Part shown: one piece after another, positions 36,443 to 44,449 of the stretch | How the letters are laid out: the number at the start of each line of letters is the position of its first letter | Numbering within the stretch: the first letter of the stretch is position 1 | Source: Shinella sumterensis | GTDB taxonomy: Bacteria > Pseudomonadota > Alphaproteobacteria > Rhizobiales > Rhizobiaceae | Assembly: GCF_004514425.2 (NCBI RefSeq) | Contig: NZ_MYFN02000007.1 | Span: 1 to 64,000 of the forward strand | Direction of reading: 5' to 3' | DNA: 64,000 nucleotides | Made by a program: the position numbers and the translations under genes | Notes under the pieces: model-generated | What the model saw: only the letters and a program-made list of their open reading frames with translations | Databases searched by the model: none | Told to the model about the DNA's origin: nothing

Positions 36443-36868
36443 TCAGGCTGCGCGGCGGGCGTCGACGGAGATCGAGCCGGGGCCGAAGGCGGCAAGCACG
36501 AGGAAACCGCCGGCAATCGTGATGTTCTTCCACATCATCAGGCCGTTGAAGACCGTGAGCAGGCCATTTGCGCCTGCCGGGAAGTCCGGAATGTTGATCG
36601 CGCCGCTGTGGAAGGTCAGCGCGGTGAACACGCAGAAGGCGGCGAGCAGGTACGCCGCGATCCTCGTCTGGAAGCCGACGAGGATGAAGAGGCCGCCGAC
36701 GAGTTCGAAGATACCGGCGATATAGGCGAGCGCGGTTGCGGCCGGCAGGCCGGCACCGGTGATCATGCCGGCGGTGCCGGCGGGATCGGTCAGCTTGCCA
36801 AAGCCCGAGGTGATGAACATGAGGGCGAGGAGGATGCGTCCGACGAGGACGACGGCGTTCTGCGGCAT
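36443..36868 (-). CDS. DoxX family membrane protein
   Basis: 141 aa with four membrane helices. VLVGRILLALMFITSGFGKLTDP at the N-terminus, the FELVGGLFILVGFQTRIAAYLLA segment and a tryptophan-lysine MMWKNITIAGGFLVLAAFGPG end are typical of the DoxX/YphA family. Function is not established for this subgroup; some members support respiratory or redox functions. AGGAG lies 7 nt before the ATG. It diverges from the secreted mini-protein gene. Confidence 0.88.
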   Translation of the reverse strand: MPQNAVVLVGRILLALMFITSGFGKLTDPAGTAGMITGAGLPAATALAYIAGIFELVGGLFILVGFQTRIAAYLLAAFCVFTALTFHSGAINIPDFPAGANGLLTVFNGLMMWKNITIAGGFLVLAAFGPGSISVDARRAA

Positions 36869-36980
36869 GGAAAGCTCCTGAGGCTTCGTTGTTTGCGTTG
36901 ACGACAGAGATAACAGCTTTCATTCGTCAAGCTAGCCGGTCGTTCGGAAGACAGATTGTTCACTTTTTGAGAACGACTTC

Positions 36981-36998
36981 CTGTTTCCGCAGGAACAG
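36981..36998. promoter_or_regulatory. Clr (Crp-like) binding site
   Basis: CTGTTTCCGCAGGAACAG is an 18-bp interrupted palindrome. Its inner 16 bp fits every position of the S. meliloti Clr consensus as I remember it (HGTYHC-N4-GRWACA). It lies 57 bp before the ATG of the secreted mini-protein and 112 bp from doxX. The Clr homologue itself is encoded 330 bp downstream, so autoregulation is possible. I found no second such site by eye in the neighbouring upstream regions. Confidence 0.75.
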
Positions 36999-37054
36999 CC
37001 CGGGGCATGGGACCGTGGGAGAACGGCGCCTGTCGCCTGCCTGCCGGAGAGATC

Positions 37055-37234
37055 ATGCGCCTGACCCTGCTCGCCCTCGCTCTTGCCGCCGTTTCCTTCA
37101 CCTTCACGGCTGCGGGCGCGTCCTACGGCGAAGGCTATCGCGCGCACGACCCGCAGAACTGCGTCACCAAGCGCTTTCGCATGGCGGACGCCCATGGAAG
37201 GACTGTTACGAAGCGCGTGCGTATCTGCGGCTGA
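37055..37234 (+). CDS. Small secreted cationic protein, candidate Clr target
   Basis: 59 aa. A Sec signal peptide (MRLTLLALALAAVSFTFTAA, cleavage near Gly21-Ala22) leaves a mature peptide of about 37 residues with eight Arg/Lys, three Asp/Glu and two Cys (36 and 58) that could form a disulfide. GGAGA precedes the ATG. The coding frame is preceded by a Clr-type palindrome and followed 97 bp later by clr. I do not recognise the family. By analogy to the secreted Clr-controlled protein reported at the S. meliloti locus it may be the output of the cAMP circuit; this is inference. Confidence 0.7.
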   Translation: MRLTLLALALAAVSFTFTAAGASYGEGYRAHDPQNCVTKRFRMADAHGRTVTKRVRICG

Positions 37235-37331
37235 CAACCGCCAGGGCACGTTCTTTTCTGTTGCATGCGCCCGGCCGCTGGGCGAAGATTTCCGCCGGCT
37301 GGCGTATTTCGGCCGGCCGGGGACAGCGGAC

Positions 37332-38036
37332 ATGAACGAGATCAACAAGAGCGCCGCATTCTGGCGCTCCTTTCCGATTTTCGAAGGTTTCAGCAAGGAG
37401 ACGATCGGCGATATCGCTGGGATCGCGACCTATCGCAAATGGCCGGCGGGAACGGTGATCTTCCAGCGCGGCGACGAGGGCACCTATCTCATCGTGCTGG
37501 TCACCGGCCGCATCAAGCTTTCCCTCATCACGCCACAGGGCAAGGAACTGTCGCTGCGCCAGCTCGAACCCGGCGCCGTGCTCGGCGAGATGGCGATCCT
37601 CGACGGCCAGCCGCGGTCGGCGGATGCCACGGCGGCAGTGGCGACGGAGGGCTACGTCATCGCCAAGCGCGATTTCCTCGACCTGCTCGCCCGCAACCCG
37701 GCGGCCGCACAGGCGGTCATCCACTATCTCTGCACCAAGCTGCGCGAAACGACGGAGCAGCTCGAAACCATCGCGCTCTACGATCTCGATGCGCGGGTTG
37801 CCCGCTTCTTCCTCGCCACGCTGCGCAACATCCACGGCGAGGAGCTGCCCGACAGCGCCAATCTCCAGATCGCGCTGAGCCAGACGGAAATCGCCGGCAT
37901 CCTCGGCGCGAGCCGGCCGAAGATCAACCGCTCGATCCTCGCGCTGGAGGAAGCCGGCGCCATCCGGCGCAAGGACGGGATCATCCAGTGCCATGTCGGC
38001 CGGCTTTACGGCATCGCCGAGCCGGACGACGACTAG
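37332..38036 (+). CDS. clr: Crp/Fnr-family cAMP-responsive regulator Clr
   Basis: 234 aa. Cyclic-nucleotide-binding domain with a phosphate-binding cassette LGEMAILDGQPRSADATA (Glu, Arg and Ser as in E. coli CRP), a long C-helix (TKLRETTEQLETIALYDLDARVARF) with the Thr-Thr pair near the adenine site, and a winged helix with LSQTEIAGILGASRPKINRSILALEE in pieces. The start MNEINKSAAFW at 37332 is conserved-looking. It is 13 bp upstream of a CHASE2 adenylate cyclase gene, so ligand synthesis and reading are co-expressed. Position matches S. meliloti clr. Confidence 0.9.
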   Translation: MNEINKSAAFWRSFPIFEGFSKETIGDIAGIATYRKWPAGTVIFQRGDEGTYLIVLVTGRIKLSLITPQGKELSLRQLEPGAVLGEMAILDGQPRSADATAAVATEGYVIAKRDFLDLLARNPAAAQAVIHYLCTKLRETTEQLETIALYDLDARVARFFLATLRNIHGEELPDSANLQIALSQTEIAGILGASRPKINRSILALEEAGAIRRKDGIIQCHVGRLYGIAEPDDD

Positions 38037-38049
38037 GCTGCCGAAAGCA

Positions 38050-39894
38050 ATGATCGCAAAGAAATACAGGCCCCTCGCCGCCGGCCTCATTGCCAGCCTT
38101 GCCGGCGCACTGGCGCTTCTCGCCCTGGGCGAGACGGCGCTGGAGCGGCAGCGCGAGTTCTATTTCGACGCGCTCACCCAGGCCGTTCCGGCCGCGCGGA
38201 GCGACCGCATCGTCGTCGTCGATATCGACCGCAAGGCTTTCCAGAGCGTGCCGAACCGCGACTGGACGCGCGCCGAGACGGCGACGCTCGTCGAACGGCT
38301 TGCGACCGCCAAGCCCACCGCCATCGCCTTCGACTTCATCTTCAGCACGGATTGCGCGCCCGACGTGCCGGCCAATGCCGCGCTCGCGGACGCCATCGGC
38401 AAGGTGCCGACCGTCCTCGGTTTCCTGATCGGCGAAACGCTTGACGGTGCGCCGCATCCCGTGCCGAAGCTTGCGCTGCACCGGCCTGTCAACGTGCCGG
38501 ATCTCTGGTTCATCGAGGGCACGGAAAGCTCGTGCACCTTCCTGCAGGATCGCTCGACGGCAGCCGCGGCCGCCTTCCTGGTCGGAGACGAGGATGCGGT
38601 GGTGCGCCGCGTGCAGGCCTATGCGATCATGGGCAACGCGGCCTATCCGGCGCTCGGCGTGGAGGTGGCGCGGCTTGCGGCGGGCGCCCGCACGCCCGTG
38701 CTGGGCGGCGACCCCACATGGCTGCGCCACGACGGCCGCGTCCTGCGGCTCGACGAGGACGGCAGCCTGCGCTTCGTCGCAAGCGGCGGCGCGACCATCG
38801 CCGCACGCACCTTCTCGGCGGCCGATGTGGTGGCCGGCACTGTCCCGGCGGAGACGCTCACCGGCAAGGTCGTGCTGATCGGCAGCAGCCTGCCCAATCT
38901 GGGTGGGCTGCGCACCAGCGCGTCCATGCCCCTCGAGCCGTCCGTTCAAATCCACGCCGATCTGGCGGATGCCATCCTGACCGATACCATTCCCACGCGC
39001 GATCCGCTTCTGCCACCCGTCGAAGCCGGCTTTGCGCTGCTGGCAGGCGCTGCGGCGGCGCTTGCGGCGGCGCGTCTGCGGCCGCTCGGTGCCGCGGTTG
39101 CCGGGCTCGCCCTGGTCGGTCTCGTCTTCGGCGCGTCGGTGCTGCTCTATGCCCGCACCGCGCTGCTTTCCGATGCGATTGGCGTGTCGCTCATCGTCGC
39201 CACGGCCGCCCTCGTCACCGGTCTCATGCAATATGCCCATGTGCGGCGGGCGGAGGCGACGGCGCGGCAGCGCTTCGCGCAATATCTGCCGCAATCCGTG
39301 GTTTCGCGCTACATCGACAATCCCGACATGGGGCGCGTGGCGGGCGAGGCGCGGCAGGTCACGGCGCTCTTCACCGATATCGAGGGCTTCTCCGCGCTGG
39401 CGCAGAAGATCGGCCCGCACGATCTCGTCAAATTGCTCGACATCTATTTCGCCGAGGTCAACGCGCTCGTTGCCCGCCACGGCGGCATGGTGGACAAGGT
39501 GGTGGGCGATGCGGTGCATGCGCTCTTCAACGCGCCGGATGATCTGGAAGGCCATGTCGACAAGGCGCTGGCCTGCGCCGACGGCATCCGCGCGCTAACC
39601 GAGGAGATGCGCCGCCGGCCGCTCTTCCTCGAACAGGCCTTCGGCCGGACCCGGATCGGCATCGAGACGGGCGACGCCGTGCTCGGGGAAGTCGGTGCCG
39701 GCGGCAAGCTCGACTACACCGCCCATGGCGACGCGGTAAACCTCGCCGCGCGGCTGCAGGACGCCAACAAGTTCCTGGGGACGCATATCTGCGTCGGTCC
39801 ACGCGCGGCCAGCGAAGCCAGCCGGACACTCCGGGCCATCGGCAGCCACGAGATCCGGGGCTTCGGGACGATGGAGCTGTTCACGCTCGACTAG
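38050..39894 (+). CDS. cyaD1: CHASE2-domain receptor adenylate cyclase (CyaD1-like)
   Basis: 614 aa. An N-terminal membrane helix (LAAGLIASLAGALALLALG), a CHASE2 extracytoplasmic domain at about 35-300, three short membrane helices at about 320-400, and a class III cyclase domain at about 430-600. Metal-binding Asp residues are in LFTDIEGFSAL (about 442) and KVVGDAVHALF (about 485). The adenine-selecting Lys (VDKVVGD) and Asp (LDYTAHGD) and the transition-state Arg (NLAARLQ) are present, so it should make cAMP. It follows clr by 13 bp. A convergent FecR-domain gene lies across a palindrome. Confidence 0.92.
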   Translation: MIAKKYRPLAAGLIASLAGALALLALGETALERQREFYFDALTQAVPAARSDRIVVVDIDRKAFQSVPNRDWTRAETATLVERLATAKPTAIAFDFIFSTDCAPDVPANAALADAIGKVPTVLGFLIGETLDGAPHPVPKLALHRPVNVPDLWFIEGTESSCTFLQDRSTAAAAAFLVGDEDAVVRRVQAYAIMGNAAYPALGVEVARLAAGARTPVLGGDPTWLRHDGRVLRLDEDGSLRFVASGGATIAARTFSAADVVAGTVPAETLTGKVVLIGSSLPNLGGLRTSASMPLEPSVQIHADLADAILTDTIPTRDPLLPPVEAGFALLAGAAAALAAARLRPLGAAVAGLALVGLVFGASVLLYARTALLSDAIGVSLIVATAALVTGLMQYAHVRRAEATARQRFAQYLPQSVVSRYIDNPDMGRVAGEARQVTALFTDIEGFSALAQKIGPHDLVKLLDIYFAEVNALVARHGGMVDKVVGDAVHALFNAPDDLEGHVDKALACADGIRALTEEMRRRPLFLEQAFGRTRIGIETGDAVLGEVGAGGKLDYTAHGDAVNLAARLQDANKFLGTHICVGPRAASEASRTLRAIGSHEIRGFGTMELFTLD

Positions 39895-39931
39895 AGCATT
39901 TCCGGTGAACTCCGGTTCACCGGAAATGCTC
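39894..39931. terminator. 17-bp perfect palindrome between cyclase and fecR gene
   Basis: GAGCATTTCCGGTGAAC and its exact complement are separated by 4 nt, beginning at the last base of the cyclase stop codon. It serves both convergent genes as a likely terminator. The GCATTTCCGGTGAA core is a repeat family I have seen in rhizobial genomes. Confidence 0.75.
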
Positions 39932-39952
39932 CAGATTCCTGTTTTTACCGCC

Positions 39953-40594
39953 TTATCCGGCGCCCACACTCGCATAGGCTTCGCGGATGCGCGCCTCGCT
40001 CCATCGCGCCACCGCCGTGGGCGCAGCACCGGGTGCGGCAAAATCCACGCCCTCGCCGCGGCCGACCCGTCGTGTCACGCCACCGCCCGTGACCTCGACC
40101 AGCCCATGTTCCACGAAGACGGCGAAGGCGGCACCGCGGCTCGGGCCGGCGAAGAACTTGGTGCCGCGCACGCCGATCATGCCGAAGGCCGTGCGCATGG
40201 TGAAGTCGATCTTGGCGAGACCCTCCGCGCGGTCGAACATCATCTGGCCGGTGCCAAGTTCGATGGTTCCGCCCTGCCCCGCGATGAAGCTGTCGATCAG
40301 CAGTTCGGTCTCGCTGCCCAAAAGCAGGCTCGTCTCCTCGCCGAGCGCCAGGGCCGCGAAGCTCTCCTTGCCCGTTGTCACGAAGTCGCGGTCCATGAGG
40401 CTCGCGCCGGCGCTGAGGCCTTCCAGATGGCCGGCCTGCCGGCGCGTGACGTCGCCCGTGATCTTCACGGCCTTGCCGATGACGGTGCTGGCCCGCGCCG
40501 CGCAAACGCCGGCCCCCATGAGCGCAAGCGCGCCCCCGGCCAGGAAAAGCCGTCGCCCGAAAAGACCTGGGTTCAATGCATGGAGCGGTCGCAT
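39953..40594 (-). CDS. FecR-domain exported protein
   Basis: 213 aa. The N-terminus (GRRLFLAGGALALM) resembles a twin-arginine-like or Sec signal. The mature part is a FecR-type beta domain: VIGKAVKITGDVTRR, GASLMDRDFVTTGKESFAALAL, TELLIDSF, and TAFGMIGVRGTKFFAG with VEHGLVEVTGGGV. FecR domains next to CHASE2 cyclases are a recurring bacterial association, and the corresponding S. meliloti position also holds a periplasmic protein. Here it is convergent with the cyclase and 163 bp downstream of the racemase-family gene. It may be a periplasmic ligand or partner of CHASE2; this is inference. Confidence 0.85.
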   Translation of the reverse strand: MRPLHALNPGLFGRRLFLAGGALALMGAGVCAARASTVIGKAVKITGDVTRRQAGHLEGLSAGASLMDRDFVTTGKESFAALALGEETSLLLGSETELLIDSFIAGQGGTIELGTGQMMFDRAEGLAKIDFTMRTAFGMIGVRGTKFFAGPSRGAAFAVFVEHGLVEVTGGGVTRRVGRGEGVDFAAPGAAPTAVARWSEARIREAYASVGAG

Positions 40595-40757
40595 GACATG
40601 TCTTTCGCTTCGATATATGTGGCGCGGACTTGAACCGATGGCGGGCGCGGCGTCAACTGCTCCCCTTGATGGATCATCCCCGTTATGCGCCGATCCGGCC
40701 GCGCCCTCTGTTTCCGAGGAGACATCTCCGTCCTGCCGCGCGCAGGCCGATCCCCGG

Positions 40758-41792
40758 TCAGACGATCTCGCCGGCCTGGGGGCCCCAGGTGTCGGTCATG
40801 GCGAAACCGTTTGCCAGCGGGTCGGTCGGATCGAGCGCGATCTGGTGCAGGCCGAACGTCCAGCCGCGGCCTGTGATGCTGGGAATGATCGCCGGGCGGC
40901 CGGCAACCACGGCCTCCGCCTCCAGTCCGACCTCGAATTCCGTGCCGATGATCGAACGCGAGCGGAACGTGTCGCCGACCTTGGCAAGGCCGCGGGCATG
41001 AAGCGTGGCGAGGTTGGCGGAATTGCCGGTGCCGCAGGGCGAGCGGTCCACGCGGCCCGGCCACATGGTGGTGGCGGTGCGCACGAGACCATCAGGGTCG
41101 CGATCGCGGAACATGACATAGGCGATGCCGCTGATCTCGGGGATCTCGGGATGAACGACCTTCATGGCGCGGTTGATGAGATCCTTCAGCACCATGCCGG
41201 CATCCACCAGCGTGCGTGCATTGGCCTTGTCGATCCTGGTGCCGATCTGTTCGACATCCACAAGCGCATAGAAGATGCCGCCATAGGAAATGTCGAAGCG
41301 CACGCGGCCCCAATGGGGCGTGTCGATCTCCACGTCCAGCGCCTCGACGAAGGACGGCACCATGGTGAGCCGGACCTTCTCGCAGCGCCCGTCGCGGCAG
41401 GTAGCCGTCGCCTTGACGAGGCCGGCGGCGGTGTCGAGCACGACGACCGTCTCCGGCTCCTTCATCTCGACGATACCGGATTCCAGAAGCGCCGTGGTGA
41501 CGCAGATCGAATTCGAGCCCGAGGAAGCATGCGCCTGATCGGCCTGGAGGATGATGAACCCCGCATCGGCCTCCGGGCGCTTGGCGGGCAGCAGCAGGTT
41601 GACCGAACCCGTCGCCGCCGCGCGCGGTTCCAGGCACAGAAAGCGGCGCAGGCTGTCATCGACCGTGTTGATGTGATGGAGCTGCTCGGCGATCGTGTTG
41701 CCGGGGATCTTCGGCACGCCGCCGATCGCCACCTTGCCGATCTCGCCCTCGCAGTGAACGTCCAGCAGCTGGATCGTGCGCTTCCATTTCAT
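40758..41792 (-). CDS. Proline racemase superfamily enzyme with Ser/Cys catalytic pair
   Basis: 344 aa. The fold is clear (LLDVHCEGEIGKVAIGG, DRSPCGTGNSANLA). The first catalytic segment, normally MCGHN, reads SSGSN, putting Ser91 where Cys usually sits; the second catalytic Cys is kept at 253. Ser/Cys members of this family are linked to hydroxyproline epimerisation, Cys/Cys to proline racemase or 4-hydroxyproline epimerase, and Cys/Thr to 3-hydroxyproline dehydratase. A hydroxyproline epimerase is therefore the best guess. It stands alone between fecR and spdA, without other hydroxyproline catabolic genes. Confidence 0.82.
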   Translation of the reverse strand: MKWKRTIQLLDVHCEGEIGKVAIGGVPKIPGNTIAEQLHHINTVDDSLRRFLCLEPRAAATGSVNLLLPAKRPEADAGFIILQADQAHASSGSNSICVTTALLESGIVEMKEPETVVVLDTAAGLVKATATCRDGRCEKVRLTMVPSFVEALDVEIDTPHWGRVRFDISYGGIFYALVDVEQIGTRIDKANARTLVDAGMVLKDLINRAMKVVHPEIPEISGIAYVMFRDRDPDGLVRTATTMWPGRVDRSPCGTGNSANLATLHARGLAKVGDTFRSRSIIGTEFEVGLEAEAVVAGRPAIIPSITGRGWTFGLHQIALDPTDPLANGFAMTDTWGPQAGEIV

Positions 41793-41832
41793 GTCGTTCT
41801 CTCCGCTTTCACCGGCCGGCCGGCTTTCCTAT

Positions 41833-41846
41833 TCTGATATATCAGA
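41833..41846. promoter_or_regulatory. TCTGATATATCAGA operator-like palindrome
   Basis: A perfect 14-bp palindrome lies 41-54 bp before the racemase-family ATG and 77 bp before spdA. TGATATATCA is typical of GntR/FCD regulators of catabolic genes. The cognate regulator gene is not in this window. Confidence 0.6.
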
Positions 41847-41922
41847 TTGCCGCCCGTTCCAACCGCTTTTCACGCTGCCGGTTTGCACGATACGAAAGGG
41901 TCTGCACAGCACGGGACCCTCC

Positions 41923-42729
41923 ATGACAAAACTCATCGTCTTCACCGACCTGCACATGGTGCCCGAGGGCGCCAGGATCATCGGCCTCGACCCTTATGCC
42001 AGGCTGCTTGCGGGCATCGAGCACGTCAACCGTCATCATGCGGATGCCGACCGGGTGATCTTCATGGGCGACCTGACGCATCGGGCCGATACGCCCTCCT
42101 ACGAGCGCCTGCGGGACCTTCTCTCGCTGCTGACGCCGCCGGCCGCCATCACCATCGGCAACCACGATCATCGCACGCGATTCTTGGAAACCTTTTCCCA
42201 TGTGCAGCCGGACGAAGATGGCTTCATCCAGCAGGTGATCGATTTCGACGACTGCCGCGCCGTGCTGCTCGACACCCTGTTTGCCCCGCCCTACGACTAT
42301 CCGATGAGCCATGCGGGCTATCTGTGCGAAATGCGCCTCGCCTGGTTCGACCGGGCTCTGGCCGGCGCAGGCGGCCGGCCCGTACTCATCTTCATGCACC
42401 ACCCGCCGCACAAGACCGGATTTACCGGCATGGACGCCATTCGCCTGGGCAATGAGGATGCCTTTTACGAGCGCGTGCTGAAACACGGCAATGTGCGCCA
42501 CATCTTCGCCGGCCACGTGCACCGCACGATCGGCGGATCGCATCGCGGCATTCCCTTCTCCATCTTCAAGAGCCCGGTGCATCAGCAGCCGATGCCTTTC
42601 GACACGCCGGACACCTCGCTCTCGGTGGACGAGCCGGCCGCCTACGGCATCGTCGTGGTGACGCAGGACGGGTTGCAGGTGCACAACGAGGATTACGAGA
42701 TCGCCGGGCGCGACGTGGACATCGCCTGA
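41923..42729 (+). CDS. spdA: Class III cyclic-nucleotide phosphodiesterase (SpdA-like)
   Basis: 268 aa metallophosphoesterase with the complete metal-binding series: TDLH, GDLTHRAD, GNHDH, MHHPPHK and GHVHRT. It resembles CpdA/SpdA phosphodiesterases, including the S. meliloti protein encoded near clr and acting on cyclic nucleotides. The start MTKLIVFTDLH at ATG 41923 places the first metal ligand at residue 9, as usual. Together with clr and the cyclase it would complete synthesis, reading and removal of the signal. Whether it prefers 2',3'- or 3',5'-cAMP is not visible in the sequence. Confidence 0.87.
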   Translation: MTKLIVFTDLHMVPEGARIIGLDPYARLLAGIEHVNRHHADADRVIFMGDLTHRADTPSYERLRDLLSLLTPPAAITIGNHDHRTRFLETFSHVQPDEDGFIQQVIDFDDCRAVLLDTLFAPPYDYPMSHAGYLCEMRLAWFDRALAGAGGRPVLIFMHHPPHKTGFTGMDAIRLGNEDAFYERVLKHGNVRHIFAGHVHRTIGGSHRGIPFSIFKSPVHQQPMPFDTPDTSLSVDEPAAYGIVVVTQDGLQVHNEDYEIAGRDVDIA

Positions 42730-42774
42730 CGACCGTTACGGCAGCGGTGGATCCGGCCCGGACGGGCCGCCGCA

Positions 42775-44031
42775 TCACTGTCCCACAGCGGTCGTCGTGG
42801 TGTCTTCGACGGAGTTGCCGAGGCGCCGCCACTGGTCGTTGTAGTTGCGGCGCGTCACCGGATCGAAGACGGCGATGGGTGTCGAGACCGCGATGCTCGC
42901 GGCGCTGCCGACGGTCTGCGCCGTGCCGAGCGCGACCGCGCCGATGCGCTCGCCGAGACCGACTTCGGAATCGGTCACCGACTGACCGTCGATCAGGCGA
43001 TTGCCGATGAGGCGAACCACTTCCGGGCTTTCGGCGAATTTTCCGTGGTTAAGGCGGTCGCCGGATTTCAGTGCCGTCAGGTCGAGCACGGTAATGCCCT
43101 GCTTTTCCAGCATGGTGCGGTAGGGCTCTTCGGCCGGGTTGATCTGGCCGAGCCGGTCGATATTGCCGGAGATGCGGCGCGACAGCGTCAGCGCGCGGTC
43201 ATCGCGGGACACGAAGAGCGTGAAGTTCGGGCGATCCTTCTTGTCCTTGCCGATGGCCCGCATCTGCTGGCCGAACACATCGACGTCGAGATCGGGCGAC
43301 GCGAGAATGACCTGCTGGATCTTCTTCGGCACGCGACCGTCGCGGATCGCCATCTGCCGCAAGGTCTCAACGGCAAGCCAGGTGCCCATGGAATGCGCCA
43401 TGATGGTGATTTCACCGACCTGAGGCGTATTGACGGCAGCCCGCAGCAATTCCTCCAGCGCATCGCGCGAATAGTTGGTGCTTTCCTTGTCGTAGGAATA
43501 ATCGAAGATGCTGGCGCGCGACGGCCAGGTGAAGATGACAGGCGCTGCGTCGGTCTTGGAATCGTGCACGATCTGCGCGAAGCGATAGACGGCATCCTCG
43601 TAGCGATTGTTGAAGCCGTGCACGAAGATCAGCACCCGGCGGCTCTTCGGCAGGTTGCGGCCGAGCCAGCCATTGGCGGCCTTCGCACCATCGATCGGCT
43701 TCACGCTGACCGTGGAGAAATCCTTCATCGGATCGGCAGGCAGCTTCTTGGGCCATTGCACCTGGCCGACCTTGCGCTTGTCGTCAGGCGGTATCGAAAC
43801 GACGATGTCGCTGACCGCGAGTTCCGAGCCGCGCTCGCCGGAAAAGAGAACGCCGGGTTGGCTGGACGGCGCGCGCGTGGTGGCGACCAGCAGGTCGACG
43901 GTGGAGACACCAGGAACGACCTTGCCGCTCGGCACCAGAACGCCCTCCGGCCGGCCGGCGCAACCGGCCAGCACGATGAGCCCGGCGAACATCACCTTTC
44001 GCACCATGCGCGGCACCTCGCGGTTCGTCAT
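42775..44031 (-). CDS. Alpha/beta-hydrolase lipoprotein (DUF900 family)
   Basis: 418 aa. A lipoprotein signal ends at the lipobox LAGC (MFAGLIVLAGCAG). The hydrolase core has VLIFVHGFNNRYEDAVYR with the oxyanion region and the nucleophile Ser in MAHSMGTWLAVE. Either ATG at 44031 or the one at 44007 could start it; both have purine-rich leaders. DUF900 proteins are uncharacterised esterases or hydrolases of the outer envelope. It is convergent with spdA and preceded by tRNA-Arg. Confidence 0.85.
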   Translation of the reverse strand: MTNREVPRMVRKVMFAGLIVLAGCAGRPEGVLVPSGKVVPGVSTVDLLVATTRAPSSQPGVLFSGERGSELAVSDIVVSIPPDDKRKVGQVQWPKKLPADPMKDFSTVSVKPIDGAKAANGWLGRNLPKSRRVLIFVHGFNNRYEDAVYRFAQIVHDSKTDAAPVIFTWPSRASIFDYSYDKESTNYSRDALEELLRAAVNTPQVGEITIMAHSMGTWLAVETLRQMAIRDGRVPKKIQQVILASPDLDVDVFGQQMRAIGKDKKDRPNFTLFVSRDDRALTLSRRISGNIDRLGQINPAEEPYRTMLEKQGITVLDLTALKSGDRLNHGKFAESPEVVRLIGNRLIDGQSVTDSEVGLGERIGAVALGTAQTVGSAASIAVSTPIAVFDPVTRRNYNDQWRRLGNSVEDTTTTAVGQ

Positions 44032-44249
44032 GTCCCGCTTCCTTCACTTTCCCGTTTCGCCGGCGCCTGAAAGCTCCGTCCGATCCTGCTTAGCCGAGCG
44101 GCAGGCGCTTTTGAAGAGAAGCCGCGCCGGGGCACGATCACAGCCGCGCGAGGAACCGCCCCCGTGACATATCGGTCACGGCAAAAATGGCTCACGACCG
44201 CGGCAGGGGCGCGTGACTATCAGCGAATTGCAGAATGTGGATTGAAGAA

Positions 44250-44326
44250 TGGCGCACCCGAAGAGATTCGAACTCCTGACCCCCAGATTCGTAGTCTGGT
44301 GCTCTATCCAGCTGAGCTACGGGTGC
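44250..44326 (-). tRNA. tRNA-Arg(ACG)
   Basis: Minus-strand cloverleaf: acceptor GCACCCG with CGGGTGC, discriminator G, CCA encoded; D-arm GCTCAGCTGGATAGAGC; anticodon arm CCAGA-CTACGAA-TCTGG with anticodon ACG; T-arm with GTTCGAATC. It reads CGN codons after A34 deamination. Confidence 0.95.
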
Positions 44327-44449
44327 GCTGGCAGTGGCGGGCGTATTGCCCGGCTGCGAGGCGGTTCTCTAAAGGGTGCTTCGGGTTATTGCAAGCGCCT
44401 TTCGGAGAAAAATGTATTTTTTTCATTGCGGCGCCCTGTGCCGACGCGG

